Shown one piece after another: positions 1 through 4,728 of a DNA stretch of 7,878 bases. The stretch is from assembly GCA_023391175.1 (NCBI GenBank), contig JAEWBL010000427.1, forward strand, positions 1 to 7,878, read 5' to 3'. The stretch is from Pseudomonadota bacterium (lineage in GTDB: Bacteria; Pseudomonadota; Alphaproteobacteria; Rhizobiales; Xanthobacteraceae). The position numbers and the translations under genes were made by a program. Below the pieces are notes generated by a model. It saw only the letters and a program-made list of their open reading frames with translations. It was not told the DNA's origin and made no database searches. Each line of letters opens with the position of its first letter. The first letter of the stretch is position 1.

Positions 1-1
1 C

Positions 2-337
2 GGCAAGGCGCTCATCCATTTCCCCCGCGTCGCCGACAAGATCGTGATGATGGCGGTGGAGACCATGATCGCCCGCCAGATCACCTACTTCGCCGCCCGC
101 GCCAAGGATGAAGGCCGCCGCACGGACCTCGAGGCCGGCATGTCCAAGCTGCTCGGCGCGCGCGTCGCCTGGGCGGCGGCGGACAACGCCTTGCAGATCC
201 ACGGCGGCAACGGCTTCGCGCTGGAATATCCCGTGTCGCGCATCCTGTGCGACGCGCGCATCCTCAATATCTTCGAGGGCGCGGCGGAGATCCAGGCGCA
301 GGTCATCGCCCGCCGCCTGCTGGACGGGGGCAATTGA
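2..337 (+). CDS. Acyl-CoA dehydrogenase, C-terminal part (5' end outside window)
   Basis: Reading from base 2 gives 111 codons up to TGA at 335-337, with the frame open at the left edge. This is the C-terminal all-helical domain of an FAD-dependent acyl-CoA dehydrogenase, which introduces the alpha-beta double bond into acyl-CoA thioesters and passes electrons to ETF. Visible family motifs are the GKALIHFPRVADK segment (residues 1-13 of the fragment; the family usually has QFGKPL), QIHGGNGF at 65-72, EYPVSRILCDARI at 76-88, and NIFEGAAEIQ at 89-98. The Glu of FEGA (residue 92) sits where many family members have the catalytic base in an YEGT motif. Two positions differ from the usual consensus: Thr to Ala in EGT, and Arg to Cys in RDARI. 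Substrate chain length cannot be judged. The stop is followed at once by a possible GNAT reading frame, suggesting co-transcription. Confidence 0.93.
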   Translation, partial: GKALIHFPRVADKIVMMAVETMIARQITYFAARAKDEGRRTDLEAGMSKLLGARVAWAAADNALQIHGGNGFALEYPVSRILCDARILNIFEGAAEIQAQVIARRLLDGGN

Positions 338-366
338 GCGGGCGGGGCGAGGAGATCGGCGAGGTC

Positions 367-801
367 TTGCTGATCGACGATGCGCGGCCTGAGGACGAGG
401 CCGCATGGCGTCGCCTCTGGGCGGGCTACAATGCCTTCTACGAAACCGAGGTGGGGGCGGACATCACCGCCCGCACCTGGGCGCGCATCCTCGACCCTTC
501 TGTCCCCATGATTGGCCGCATCGCGCGGCGCGGCGGCGCGCCGGTGGGCTTCTCCATCAGCATCCTGCATGAGGGCACCTGGGTCGACGCCCCGGTCTGC
601 TATCTGGAAGACCTGTTCGTCGATCCCGCCTGCCGTGGCGGCGGGATCGGCCGTGCGCTGATCGCGGACCTGGTTCGCCTCGGCCGGGAGCGGGGCTGGT
701 CGCGCCTCTACTGGCACACGCGGCAGGACAACCCCGCCCGCCGGCTCTACGACGAATTCGTCCTGGCGGACGATTTCGTCCGCTATCGCATGGACCTCTG
801 A
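367..801 (+). CDS. GNAT-family N-acetyltransferase
   Basis: A 144-residue protein of typical single-domain GNAT length, predicted to transfer acetyl from acetyl-CoA to an unidentified amine. The N-terminus has the usual strand followed by RPEDEAAWRRLW (7-18) and the GYNAFYE segment (20-26). Motif A is clear: strand LEDLFVDP (80-87), then CRGGGIGRALI (89-99), the R-G-G-G-I-G loop that binds the CoA pyrophosphate. The C-terminus DNPARRLYDE (121-130) and FVRYRMDL (137-144) matches the NxxAxxLYxxxGF end of the family, with the usual Gly replaced. No ATG is suitably placed. I chose TTG at 367 because the protein then begins just before the first strand and GAGGAG lies upstream at 349-354, although that spacing of 12 is long. 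TTG at 334, overlapping the preceding stop as TTGA, is the alternative and would give 155 residues. It converges on the NmrA-type gene nine bases away. Confidence 0.87.
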   Translation: MLIDDARPEDEAAWRRLWAGYNAFYETEVGADITARTWARILDPSVPMIGRIARRGGAPVGFSISILHEGTWVDAPVCYLEDLFVDPACRGGGIGRALIADLVRLGRERGWSRLYWHTRQDNPARRLYDEFVLADDFVRYRMDL

Positions 802-802
802 C

Positions 803-827
803 CCGCCCGCTCAGGCGAGCCGGGCGG
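803..827. terminator. Stem-loop at a convergent gene junction, possible bidirectional terminator
   Basis: CCGCCCG (803-809) pairs with CGGGCGG (821-827), and the stem continues inward as CTC (810-812) with GAG (817-819) across one bulged C, leaving an AGGC loop. It lies between the stop of the GNAT gene (801) and covers the stop of the opposing NmrA-type gene (811-813). There is no T-run on either side, so it is not a canonical intrinsic terminator. It may simply block 3' exonucleases or be chance in GC-rich DNA. Confidence 0.35.
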
Positions 828-1647
828 CGTTGTCACGCGCATAGGTCTCAAGCGTGCGGGGGGCATGGCCGGTCAGCGTTTCCACGTCACCGGTGATGCC
901 CGCCGTCCACCCCTCGCGGACGGGATGGAACAGCGTGGCGAGGAAACGTGCATAAGCGTCCGGCACCCCGGCGCCCATGAGGATGCCGACGAAAGCATCA
1001 TCGCTCACCGGCGTGTAGGCGATGGCCTTGCCCGTCACCCGTGAGAGGATGGCGGCCGCCTCGCCATAACCCAGCGCTTCGGGGCCGGTGAGGTTGAAGG
1101 CGCGCCCGTCGAAACGGTCCGTGGTCAGCGCCGCGGCCGCGCTTTCGGCGATGTCGCGCCGGTCGATGAAGCTCGTCTTGCCATCCGCGGCCGGTACGGC
1201 GATCACGCCGTGATCGATGCCAGGCTTCCAGAAGGTCTGGAAATTGTCCGCGAACCAGTTGGGCCGCAGGATCACGAACGGCGTCCCGGAGCGCTCCAGC
1301 GCCAGCTCCACCTGCCGATAGGGAATGGCGTCGTCCGCATCGACCCCGAGCGCCGTCATCAGCACCACCTTCACTTTCCGGGCGGCCGCGGCTTCCACCA
1401 CGGGCAACAGGCGGCCAGTGATGTCGAGCGAACCGGTGGGGGCGAGCAGGAAGACGCGGTCTACGCCCTCGAAGGCCGCGGCGAGGGTGGACGGATCGTC
1501 GATATCGATGGCGACGCCCTGCGCTCCGCCCACCGCCTTGCCCGTGCGGGAGGCCGCCTTCACCTGCTCACCCTTCGCGAGAAGGGCCTCCACCAGCGGC
1601 TGGCCCACATTGCCGTTGGCCGCGAAAACCAGAATCTGACCCGACAT
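811..1647 (-). CDS. NmrA-type NAD(P)-binding oxidoreductase (atypical SDR, YtfG/QorB-like)
   Basis: A 278-residue Rossmann-fold protein of the NmrA-like atypical short-chain dehydrogenase group, the family of E. coli quinone reductase QorB (YtfG) and related azoreductases. The N-terminal strand QILVFAANGNVGQPL carries the nucleotide loop at 9-15 (AANGNVG), where Ala replaces the first Gly of GxxGxxG. Later family features are VFLLAPTG (65-72), the VVLMTALG strand (94-101), LRPNWFADN (127-135), FIDRRDIAESAA (160-171), FNLTGPE (184-190) and a C-terminal ETYARDNAA (267-275). The Tyr-xxx-Lys pair of classical SDRs is absent, as usual in this family. An in-frame extension upstream is possible, but ATG at 1647 is preferred because AGGAGAG precedes it at good spacing and the protein then begins at the first strand. 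It diverges from an HxlR regulator, which suggests control by that protein. Likely substrates are quinones or other electrophiles, by inference only. Confidence 0.9.
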   Translation of the reverse strand: MSGQILVFAANGNVGQPLVEALLAKGEQVKAASRTGKAVGGAQGVAIDIDDPSTLAAAFEGVDRVFLLAPTGSLDITGRLLPVVEAAAARKVKVVLMTALGVDADDAIPYRQVELALERSGTPFVILRPNWFADNFQTFWKPGIDHGVIAVPAADGKTSFIDRRDIAESAAAALTTDRFDGRAFNLTGPEALGYGEAAAILSRVTGKAIAYTPVSDDAFVGILMGAGVPDAYARFLATLFHPVREGWTAGITGDVETLTGHAPRTLETYARDNAARLA

Positions 1648-1693
1648 GATCGCTCTCCTGCTGACCGGCGCACCGGGCGGGCATCCAAGGATA

Positions 1694-1733
1694 GGTTTCT
1701 GCTGGAAACCAGCTTCCGAATGGATACATATTC
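1694..1733. promoter_or_regulatory. Overlapping palindromes in the NmrA/HxlR divergent region, candidate HxlR operator
   Basis: The 125-base gap between the two divergent starts contains GGTTTC (1694-1699) with GAAACC (1705-1710), a perfect 6-bp inverted repeat around a 5-base spacer. It overlaps a second perfect repeat, GCTGG (1701-1705) with CCAGC (1709-1713) around AAA. A third, weaker dyad, GAAT (1718-1721) with ATTC (1730-1733), lies in the only AT-rich part of the gap, where a -10 element such as TACATA could lie. HxlR proteins bind dyads as dimers and often repress both themselves and a divergent oxidoreductase. Assigning these dyads to this regulator is inference. Confidence 0.45.
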
Positions 1734-1772
1734 CTGGTCGAGCGAGCCCAAAAGAGAGCACTTTGAAGTCAC

Positions 1773-2210
1773 ATGGTCACTTCCGGGAAACCTGAGGACA
1801 TGCAGGCGCCGGCCGGCGAGAGTTGCCGCCTGCCGTGGCCCTTCGACGTCTACGAGGCCCAGTGCCCCACCCGCATGGTGCTGGACCGCATCGCCGACAA
1901 ATGGGCGGTGCTGATCCTCGACCGCCTGCGCGACGGGCCGGTGCGGTTCAACCACCTGAGGCGGGACATCAAGGGCATCTCTCAGAAGGTGCTGTCGCAG
2001 ACTCTGAAAAAGCTGGAGCGCGACGGGCTCCTCTCGCGGGCGGTGTTCCCCACGGTGCCGGTCACCGTGGAATATGCGTTGACCCCCCTCGGCCGGACGC
2101 TGACCGACGCGGTGGCGGCCATCGCCCATTGGGCCGAGCGCAACATGGATGCGGTGCTGGCCGCCCAGGCGGCCTATGATGCGCGGGCGGGAGGCGACGC
2201 GGGGCTCTAG
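1773..2210 (+). CDS. HxlR-family winged-helix transcriptional regulator
   Basis: A 145-residue protein whose centre (about 31-122) is a full HxlR domain: CPTRMVLDRIADKWAVLIL (31-49), then DGPVRFNHLRRDIKGISQKVLSQTLKKLERDGL with the recognition helix near ISQKVLSQTLKKL (69-81), the wing region FPTVPVTVEYALTPLG (92-107), and the dimerisation helix after it. Cys31, directly before the first helix, matches the conserved N-terminal Cys that senses electrophiles or oxidants in HypR, YodB and QorR. A second Cys at 18 is not a family hallmark. The start is uncertain: ATG at 1773 has only weak ribosome-binding sequence, and an in-frame ATG at 1800 would remove nine residues without affecting the domain. 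It faces the NmrA-type gene divergently, as E. coli ytfH faces ytfG, and so probably controls it and itself. Confidence 0.93.
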   Translation: MVTSGKPEDMQAPAGESCRLPWPFDVYEAQCPTRMVLDRIADKWAVLILDRLRDGPVRFNHLRRDIKGISQKVLSQTLKKLERDGLLSRAVFPTVPVTVEYALTPLGRTLTDAVAAIAHWAERNMDAVLAAQAAYDARAGGDAGL

Positions 2211-2219
2211 TCCCCCGCG
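2198..2219. terminator. Stem-loop enclosing the shared stop codons of two convergent genes
   Basis: CGCGGGG (2198-2204) and CCCCGCG (2213-2219) form a perfect 7-bp GC stem with an 8-base loop. The loop holds CTAG (2207-2210), which supplies TAG to the HxlR gene on the plus strand and to the small Cro/CI regulator on the minus strand. Its position at the exact end of both genes fits a bidirectional transcript end. No T-run follows, so intrinsic termination would be weak. Confidence 0.45.
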
Positions 2220-2443
2220 CCCTCGTCCGCCTCTTCCGGCCCCGGCACGTATTCCAGGATGTCGCCCGGCTGGCAGCCGAGGGTTTCGCAGATGCGGGCG
2301 AGCGTGTCGAAACGCACGCCGCGGACCTTGCCGGACTTGAGCAACGAGACGTTCTGCTCTGTGATGCCGATGCGCTCGGCCAGCTCGCGCGAACGCATCT
2401 TGCGGCGCGCCAGCATCACGTCGAGATTGACGATGATGGGCAT
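2207..2443 (-). CDS. Small Cro/CI-type (XRE) helix-turn-helix regulator, YozG-like
   Basis: A 78-residue protein consisting almost only of a Cro/CI helix-turn-helix. It opens with MPIIVNLDVMLARRKM (1-16), then helix 2 at RELAERIG (19-26) and the recognition helix at TEQNVSLLKSGKVRGVRFDTL (28-48). ICETLGCQPGDILEYVP (51-67) follows, typical of small Cro/CI regulators of this group. A short acidic tail ends it. This is the family found next to DUF2975 membrane proteins, such as Bacillus YozG beside YoaS. ATG at 2443 is chosen because GGGAGC lies six bases or so before it and the longer frame adds an Arg-rich segment that overlaps the upstream gene. It follows the DUF2975 gene by 22 bases on the same strand, so the two are probably one transcript, and it may repress its own operon. 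Its stop overlaps that of the opposing HxlR gene. Confidence 0.92.
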   Translation of the reverse strand: MPIIVNLDVMLARRKMRSRELAERIGITEQNVSLLKSGKVRGVRFDTLARICETLGCQPGDILEYVPGPEEADEGAGD

Positions 2444-2465
2444 GGTGCTCCCATAGCCTCCCCGC

Positions 2466-3020
2466 TCAGACGAAGCTCGCGTTTTCTTCGGCGATGCGCG
2501 CCGCCTCGCGCATGACCGCACCCACCCCGATGACGAGCAGCCCGACGATCACCGCCACCACGTCATGGCTGGAGATGGAGACGGCGATGGCGCGCGCACC
2601 GGGCGGATTGTTGAGGGTGAGCGCGATGCTCAGCGCCGCTCCGACGAAGGGCGCGATCAGTCCCTGAAGCGCGACGGCAGCGCCGAAGCGTTCCAGCCGG
2701 ACCGCGAGCAGGGCGGAGATGAGTTCCCCGCGGCCGAAGTCGCGGAAGATCTGGCGCACCTGCAGCAGGCCATAGGCGAGGATGCCGAGCGGGATCGCGG
2801 AAATCGCGAGCCCGGCCGACAGGCTCGCGCCATCGAGCGCGACGGGATGCCCGACGAGGCCGACGCGCGGGACGATGACCCGTTCCACCAGCCCCGGCGA
2901 CAGCCAGATGCCGAGGCCGGACGCCACGAGCAGCAGCAGAATCACGAGGGTTGCGACCGAGAGTGTGCGGCCGAGGCACACGACGCGATGGAGTCTGGGG
3001 TCGAGGGGCGAAGGGGACAT
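2466..3020 (-). CDS. DUF2975 four-helix membrane protein, YoaS-like
   Basis: A 184-residue inner-membrane protein with four predicted transmembrane segments: about 19-41 (LSVATLVILLLLVASGLGIWL), 66-88, 113-135 and 152-170. The last helix runs into MREAARIAEENASFV (170-184), matching the R-EA-x-I-x-EEN-x-x-x-V ending that marks DUF2975. The loop QIFRDFGRGEL (90-100) is also typical. No catalytic motif is visible and the biochemical role of the family is not established. The pairing with a small Cro/CI regulator immediately downstream is a recurrent genomic arrangement and suggests a regulated membrane module. ATG at 3020 is favoured: AAGGAAAGG lies upstream at good spacing, and a longer frame would run through the AT-rich promoter region. 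It diverges from a lipoprotein gene 72 bases away. Sure of the family, unsure of function. Confidence 0.9.
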   Translation of the reverse strand: MSPSPLDPRLHRVVCLGRTLSVATLVILLLLVASGLGIWLSPGLVERVIVPRVGLVGHPVALDGASLSAGLAISAIPLGILAYGLLQVRQIFRDFGRGELISALLAVRLERFGAAVALQGLIAPFVGAALSIALTLNNPPGARAIAVSISSHDVVAVIVGLLVIGVGAVMREAARIAEENASFV

Positions 3021-3033
3021 GAGCGACCTTTCC

Positions 3034-3061
3034 TTGACGCATTTATTTTTTATCGTAAAAC
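3034..3061 (+). promoter_or_regulatory. Candidate sigma-70 type promoter for the lipoprotein gene
   Basis: TTGACG (3034-3039), a 16-base spacer and TAAAAC (3056-3061) match five and four of six consensus positions. They sit in the most AT-rich stretch of the window. Transcription would start near 3068, about 25 bases before the ATG at 3093. It overlaps a candidate promoter on the other strand. Confidence 0.45.
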
Positions 3062-3074
3062 AGTAATTATTCAA
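3047..3074 (-). promoter_or_regulatory. Candidate sigma-70 type promoter for the DUF2975/XRE operon
   Basis: On the minus strand TTGAAT (3074 to 3069) and TAAAAA (3052 to 3047) are separated by 16 bases. Start of transcription would fall near 3040, some 20 bases before the DUF2975 ATG at 3020. The -10 is poor, and an A-rich tract can mimic one, so this is a weaker call than the opposing promoter. Confidence 0.35.
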
Positions 3075-3092
3075 CCCAAAATGAGAGATCGA

Positions 3093-3719
3093 ATGCATTT
3101 CTTTCCCGCCCTTGGGCGCGCCTTGCGGCCGCTCGCCGTGCTGGCGCTCGTTCTGTCCGTCGGTGCCTGCTCCCATGTGCCCATCAGCTCTCTGCCCCAG
3201 CTCGCCACCCTTGATCTCGAGACGGCGGACCTCACCGTCCTGCGTGCGGCCGTGCGCGCGCCGAAGGAGATCGTCGCGGTTCCCGGCGGAGCGTTCGTCG
3301 TCATGTCCTACTGGCGACAGGGTGAGGAGGCCCGCAAGACCACCGTGCAGGCGGCGCTGGAGGTGGAGGCTGATCCGAAAGCGCTCTCGGCGCTGAAGGA
3401 GGAGGAGCGCACGGGCATGCGCATCACCGTCTTCCGGCTGACGGACGAAGGCCGGCGCAAGCTGGAGGCGGCGCGCAGCGAGGCGCTGGCGCTGAAATCG
3501 GACGAGCTGGCGAAGGGCCGGCGCGCCAGCGGATCGCTCGCGGTTTCCGCGGAGGGGTGCGTGCGCGGCACGCTGCCAGCGGGGCCGCTCCTGCTCAGCA
3601 CCTATCTCAGGCTGAAGCCGGGCGGAAACTTCGTGACCCTGATCCAGGACATCGATCTGAGGACTCTGCTCGCCCAGGCCGGCTCCGACGAGAGCGCCAT
3701 GAAACCGTGCATCAATTGA
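3093..3719 (+). CDS. Predicted lipoprotein of unknown function
   Basis: A 208-residue protein with a lipoprotein signal peptide: basic start (Arg9, Arg12), hydrophobic stretch LAVLALVLSVG (14-24) and lipobox VGAC with the acylated Cys at 26. The residue after Cys is Ser, which does not suggest inner-membrane retention by the +2 Asp rule, so an outer-membrane anchor is plausible. The mature part begins SHVPISSLPQLATLDLETAD, has an LRAAVRAPKEI segment (50-60), a charged helix-rich centre with many Glu, Lys and Arg (86-146), and a C-terminal segment containing Cys156 and Cys206, which could form a disulfide. I recognise this only as resembling uncharacterised alphaproteobacterial lipoproteins. 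ATG 3093 is preferred over ATG 3081 because GAGAGA directly precedes it and the signal peptide needs no extra residues. It diverges from the DUF2975 operon and converges on the tRNA deacylase gene. Confidence 0.85.
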   Translation: MHFFPALGRALRPLAVLALVLSVGACSHVPISSLPQLATLDLETADLTVLRAAVRAPKEIVAVPGGAFVVMSYWRQGEEARKTTVQAALEVEADPKALSALKEEERTGMRITVFRLTDEGRRKLEAARSEALALKSDELAKGRRASGSLAVSAEGCVRGTLPAGPLLLSTYLRLKPGGNFVTLIQDIDLRTLLAQAGSDESAMKPCIN

Positions 3720-3743
3720 AGCCCCGCGCCAATTGCCGGAGGC

Positions 3744-4262
3744 TCACGCCTCGGCGGCGGGCGGAATCTCGACCTCCATGGCCTCGTGGCCGGTCAGGCG
3801 GAAGAAGGCCCGCAGCGCAGCCGGCGTGAGCACGGTGGTGCGGGCATTGGTGAGCGGGTGGCAGCCCACGAGATCGGCGCGCATGAGCGCGGCGTCGATG
3901 GCGAAGCGGACGCGGCCTTCGGTGTCGTTGGCGAGCGCCAGCAGGCTCACCGAGCCGGGCAGGATGCCGAGGTGCTCCATGAGCGCTTCCGGCGAGGCGA
4001 AGGAGAGCGAGCCCTTCGCCCCGAGCGGTCCGCGCAGGGCCTTGAGGTTCACCGGGGTGTCCTCGGCCAGCGTGAGCAGGAAATAGGTCTTCTTCCCGTC
4101 GCGCAGGAACAGGTTCTTCGTGTGGGCGCCGGGAATGTCGCCGCGCAGCGCCTGGGATTCGGCCACCGTGTGGACGGGCGGATGCTCGTAGGTGGTGCCG
4201 GGGATGTCGTTCTGGACGAGGAAGGCGAGGAGCGTGTCGGGCGTGTGGGGCGTGTTGGTCAT
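3744..4262 (-). CDS. Prolyl-tRNA editing deacylase, ProXp-ala/YbaK family
   Basis: A 172-residue free-standing trans-editing domain, full length for the ProX/PrdX (ProXp-ala) group, which hydrolyses alanine mischarged on tRNA-Pro in the cytoplasm. Recognisable landmarks in order are YEHPPVHTVAES (25-36), the LRGDIPGAHTKNLFLRD stretch (39-55) with the invariant Lys49 of the active site, EDTPVNLKALRGPLGAKG (67-84), LGILPGSVSLLALANDTEG (98-116) whose GSV loop lies in the pocket, and GCHPLTNARTT (133-143) with the conserved HPL-x-N. Alphaproteobacterial ProRS commonly lacks its own INS editing domain, so a separate enzyme is expected. The ATG at 4262 has no clear Shine-Dalgarno sequence upstream, but no later start fits the family alignment. 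It is convergent with the lipoprotein gene, 24 bases apart, and is separated from the next gene on its own strand by a structured non-coding block. Confidence 0.94.
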   Translation of the reverse strand: MTNTPHTPDTLLAFLVQNDIPGTTYEHPPVHTVAESQALRGDIPGAHTKNLFLRDGKKTYFLLTLAEDTPVNLKALRGPLGAKGSLSFASPEALMEHLGILPGSVSLLALANDTEGRVRFAIDAALMRADLVGCHPLTNARTTVLTPAALRAFFRLTGHEAMEVEIPPAAEA

Positions 4263-4306
4263 GGGCCGGTCGGTCTGGACGGGGAACAGGCGAGCCTTAG
4301 ACCCGT

Positions 4307-4433
4307 CCCGCTGCCTCGGGCAAGCGGGCTCCCGCGCCTGACGGCCCGAAGGCCGCTCGTCCGGGGCCCTGAACAGCCCGCCCGCCCGAGGGCGTGAAGG
4401 CCGCCCGCTCCACGGAGCCGGCGGCCTGTTCAG
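4307..4433. repeat. Cluster of nested inverted repeats between the tRNA deacylase gene and a small exported-protein gene
   Basis: Five stems lie within 127 bases. (1) CCCGCTGCC (4307-4315) pairs with GGC-A-AGCGGG (4319-4328) with one bulged A. (2) GCGGG (4324-4328) can instead pair with CCCGC (4331-4335). (3) CGGCC (4342-4346) pairs with GGCCG (4351-4355) around CGAA. (4) A 14-base near-perfect pair, 4369-4382 with 4420-4433, mismatched at one position, forms an outer stem starting CTGAACAG. (5) Inside it are CGCCC-GA-GGGCG (4383-4394) and GCTCC-AC-GGAGC (4407-4418). The outer stem plus two inner hairpins would give a three-way-junction fold. Two diverged direct copies sharing GAAGGCCGC lie at about 4331-4362 and 4377-4411. 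The block ends exactly at the stop codon (4434-4436) of the minus-strand gene. It could be a REP-like element, an RNA 3' end, or a small RNA. No T-run supports intrinsic termination. Confidence 0.6.
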
Positions 4434-4706
4434 TCAGCGCAGCTGGGTGAGGCACGCGCCGGCCGCTTCGGCGGCGGGGCGGGCGTTGCTCATGGACACG
4501 GCGCCGGACTGCACCAGAGCCTTGGTCTTCGCGGTCACGAGCGCCCGCGGGTCGGACGCGCTGGCGAAGCCCGGCGCGACGGCGGCATAGATCGCCTTGG
4601 CGTCGGCGCCGAGGCCGGCGGCGCACTGGTCGGCCGAGGCCTTGTCGGCGAGCGCCGGGGCGGCGCAGGCGAGGGTGAGGGCGGCGGCGCAGAGCAGGGA
4701 CTTCAT
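4434..4706 (-). CDS. Small exported protein of unknown function with two cysteines
   Basis: A 90-residue protein with a strong Sec signal peptide: Lys2, hydrophobic core about 4-16 and an ALA cleavage site after residue 20. The mature 70 residues begin DKASADQ and hold just two cysteines, Cys28 and Cys85, near either end, which suggests one disulfide clasping a helical domain. Conserved-looking parts are AKAIYAAVAP (36-45), DPRALVTAKTKALVQSG (52-68) and SNARPAAEAAGACL (73-86). I do not recognise a named family; it resembles small uncharacterised periplasmic proteins of Hyphomicrobiales. ATG at 4706 is supported by GGAGGC about eight bases upstream. The next gene upstream on the same strand ends 22 bases away, so the two are probably co-transcribed. 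A structured repeat block begins directly after its stop. Cys14 in the signal peptide is not a lipobox. Confidence 0.82.
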   Translation of the reverse strand: MKSLLCAAALTLACAAPALADKASADQCAAGLGADAKAIYAAVAPGFASASDPRALVTAKTKALVQSGAVSMSNARPAAEAAGACLTQLR

Positions 4707-4728
4707 GGGGTGTTGCCTCCAGTGGATT

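Noticed and set aside
1210..1914. A 234-codon plus-strand frame across the NmrA/HxlR region
   Set aside because: It overlaps the NmrA-type gene antisense and the HxlR start out of frame. Both of those genes have strong family motifs, and this frame has none.
2207..3020. Toxin-antitoxin reading of the small HTH protein with its membrane partner
   Set aside because: The partner matches DUF2975, has four long transmembrane helices and is twice the size of small membrane toxins. The pair matches the known YoaS/YozG-like arrangement.
3739..3752. GAGGC-TCAC-GCCTC hairpin at the convergent lipoprotein/deacylase junction
   Set aside because: Only five base pairs, no T-run, and partly inside the deacylase coding end. 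Too weak to call a terminator.
4263..4433. A minus-strand frame through the repeat block giving RAAF-x-PSG-like repeats
   Set aside because: The frame overlaps the exported-protein gene out of phase, has no start of its own in the block, and its repeated peptides simply reflect the DNA repeats.
4434..4706. Possible lipobox around Cys14 (TLAC) of the small exported protein
   Set aside because: Thr at -3 and Leu at -2 do not fit the lipobox, and a clear ALA signal-peptidase I site follows at residue 20.
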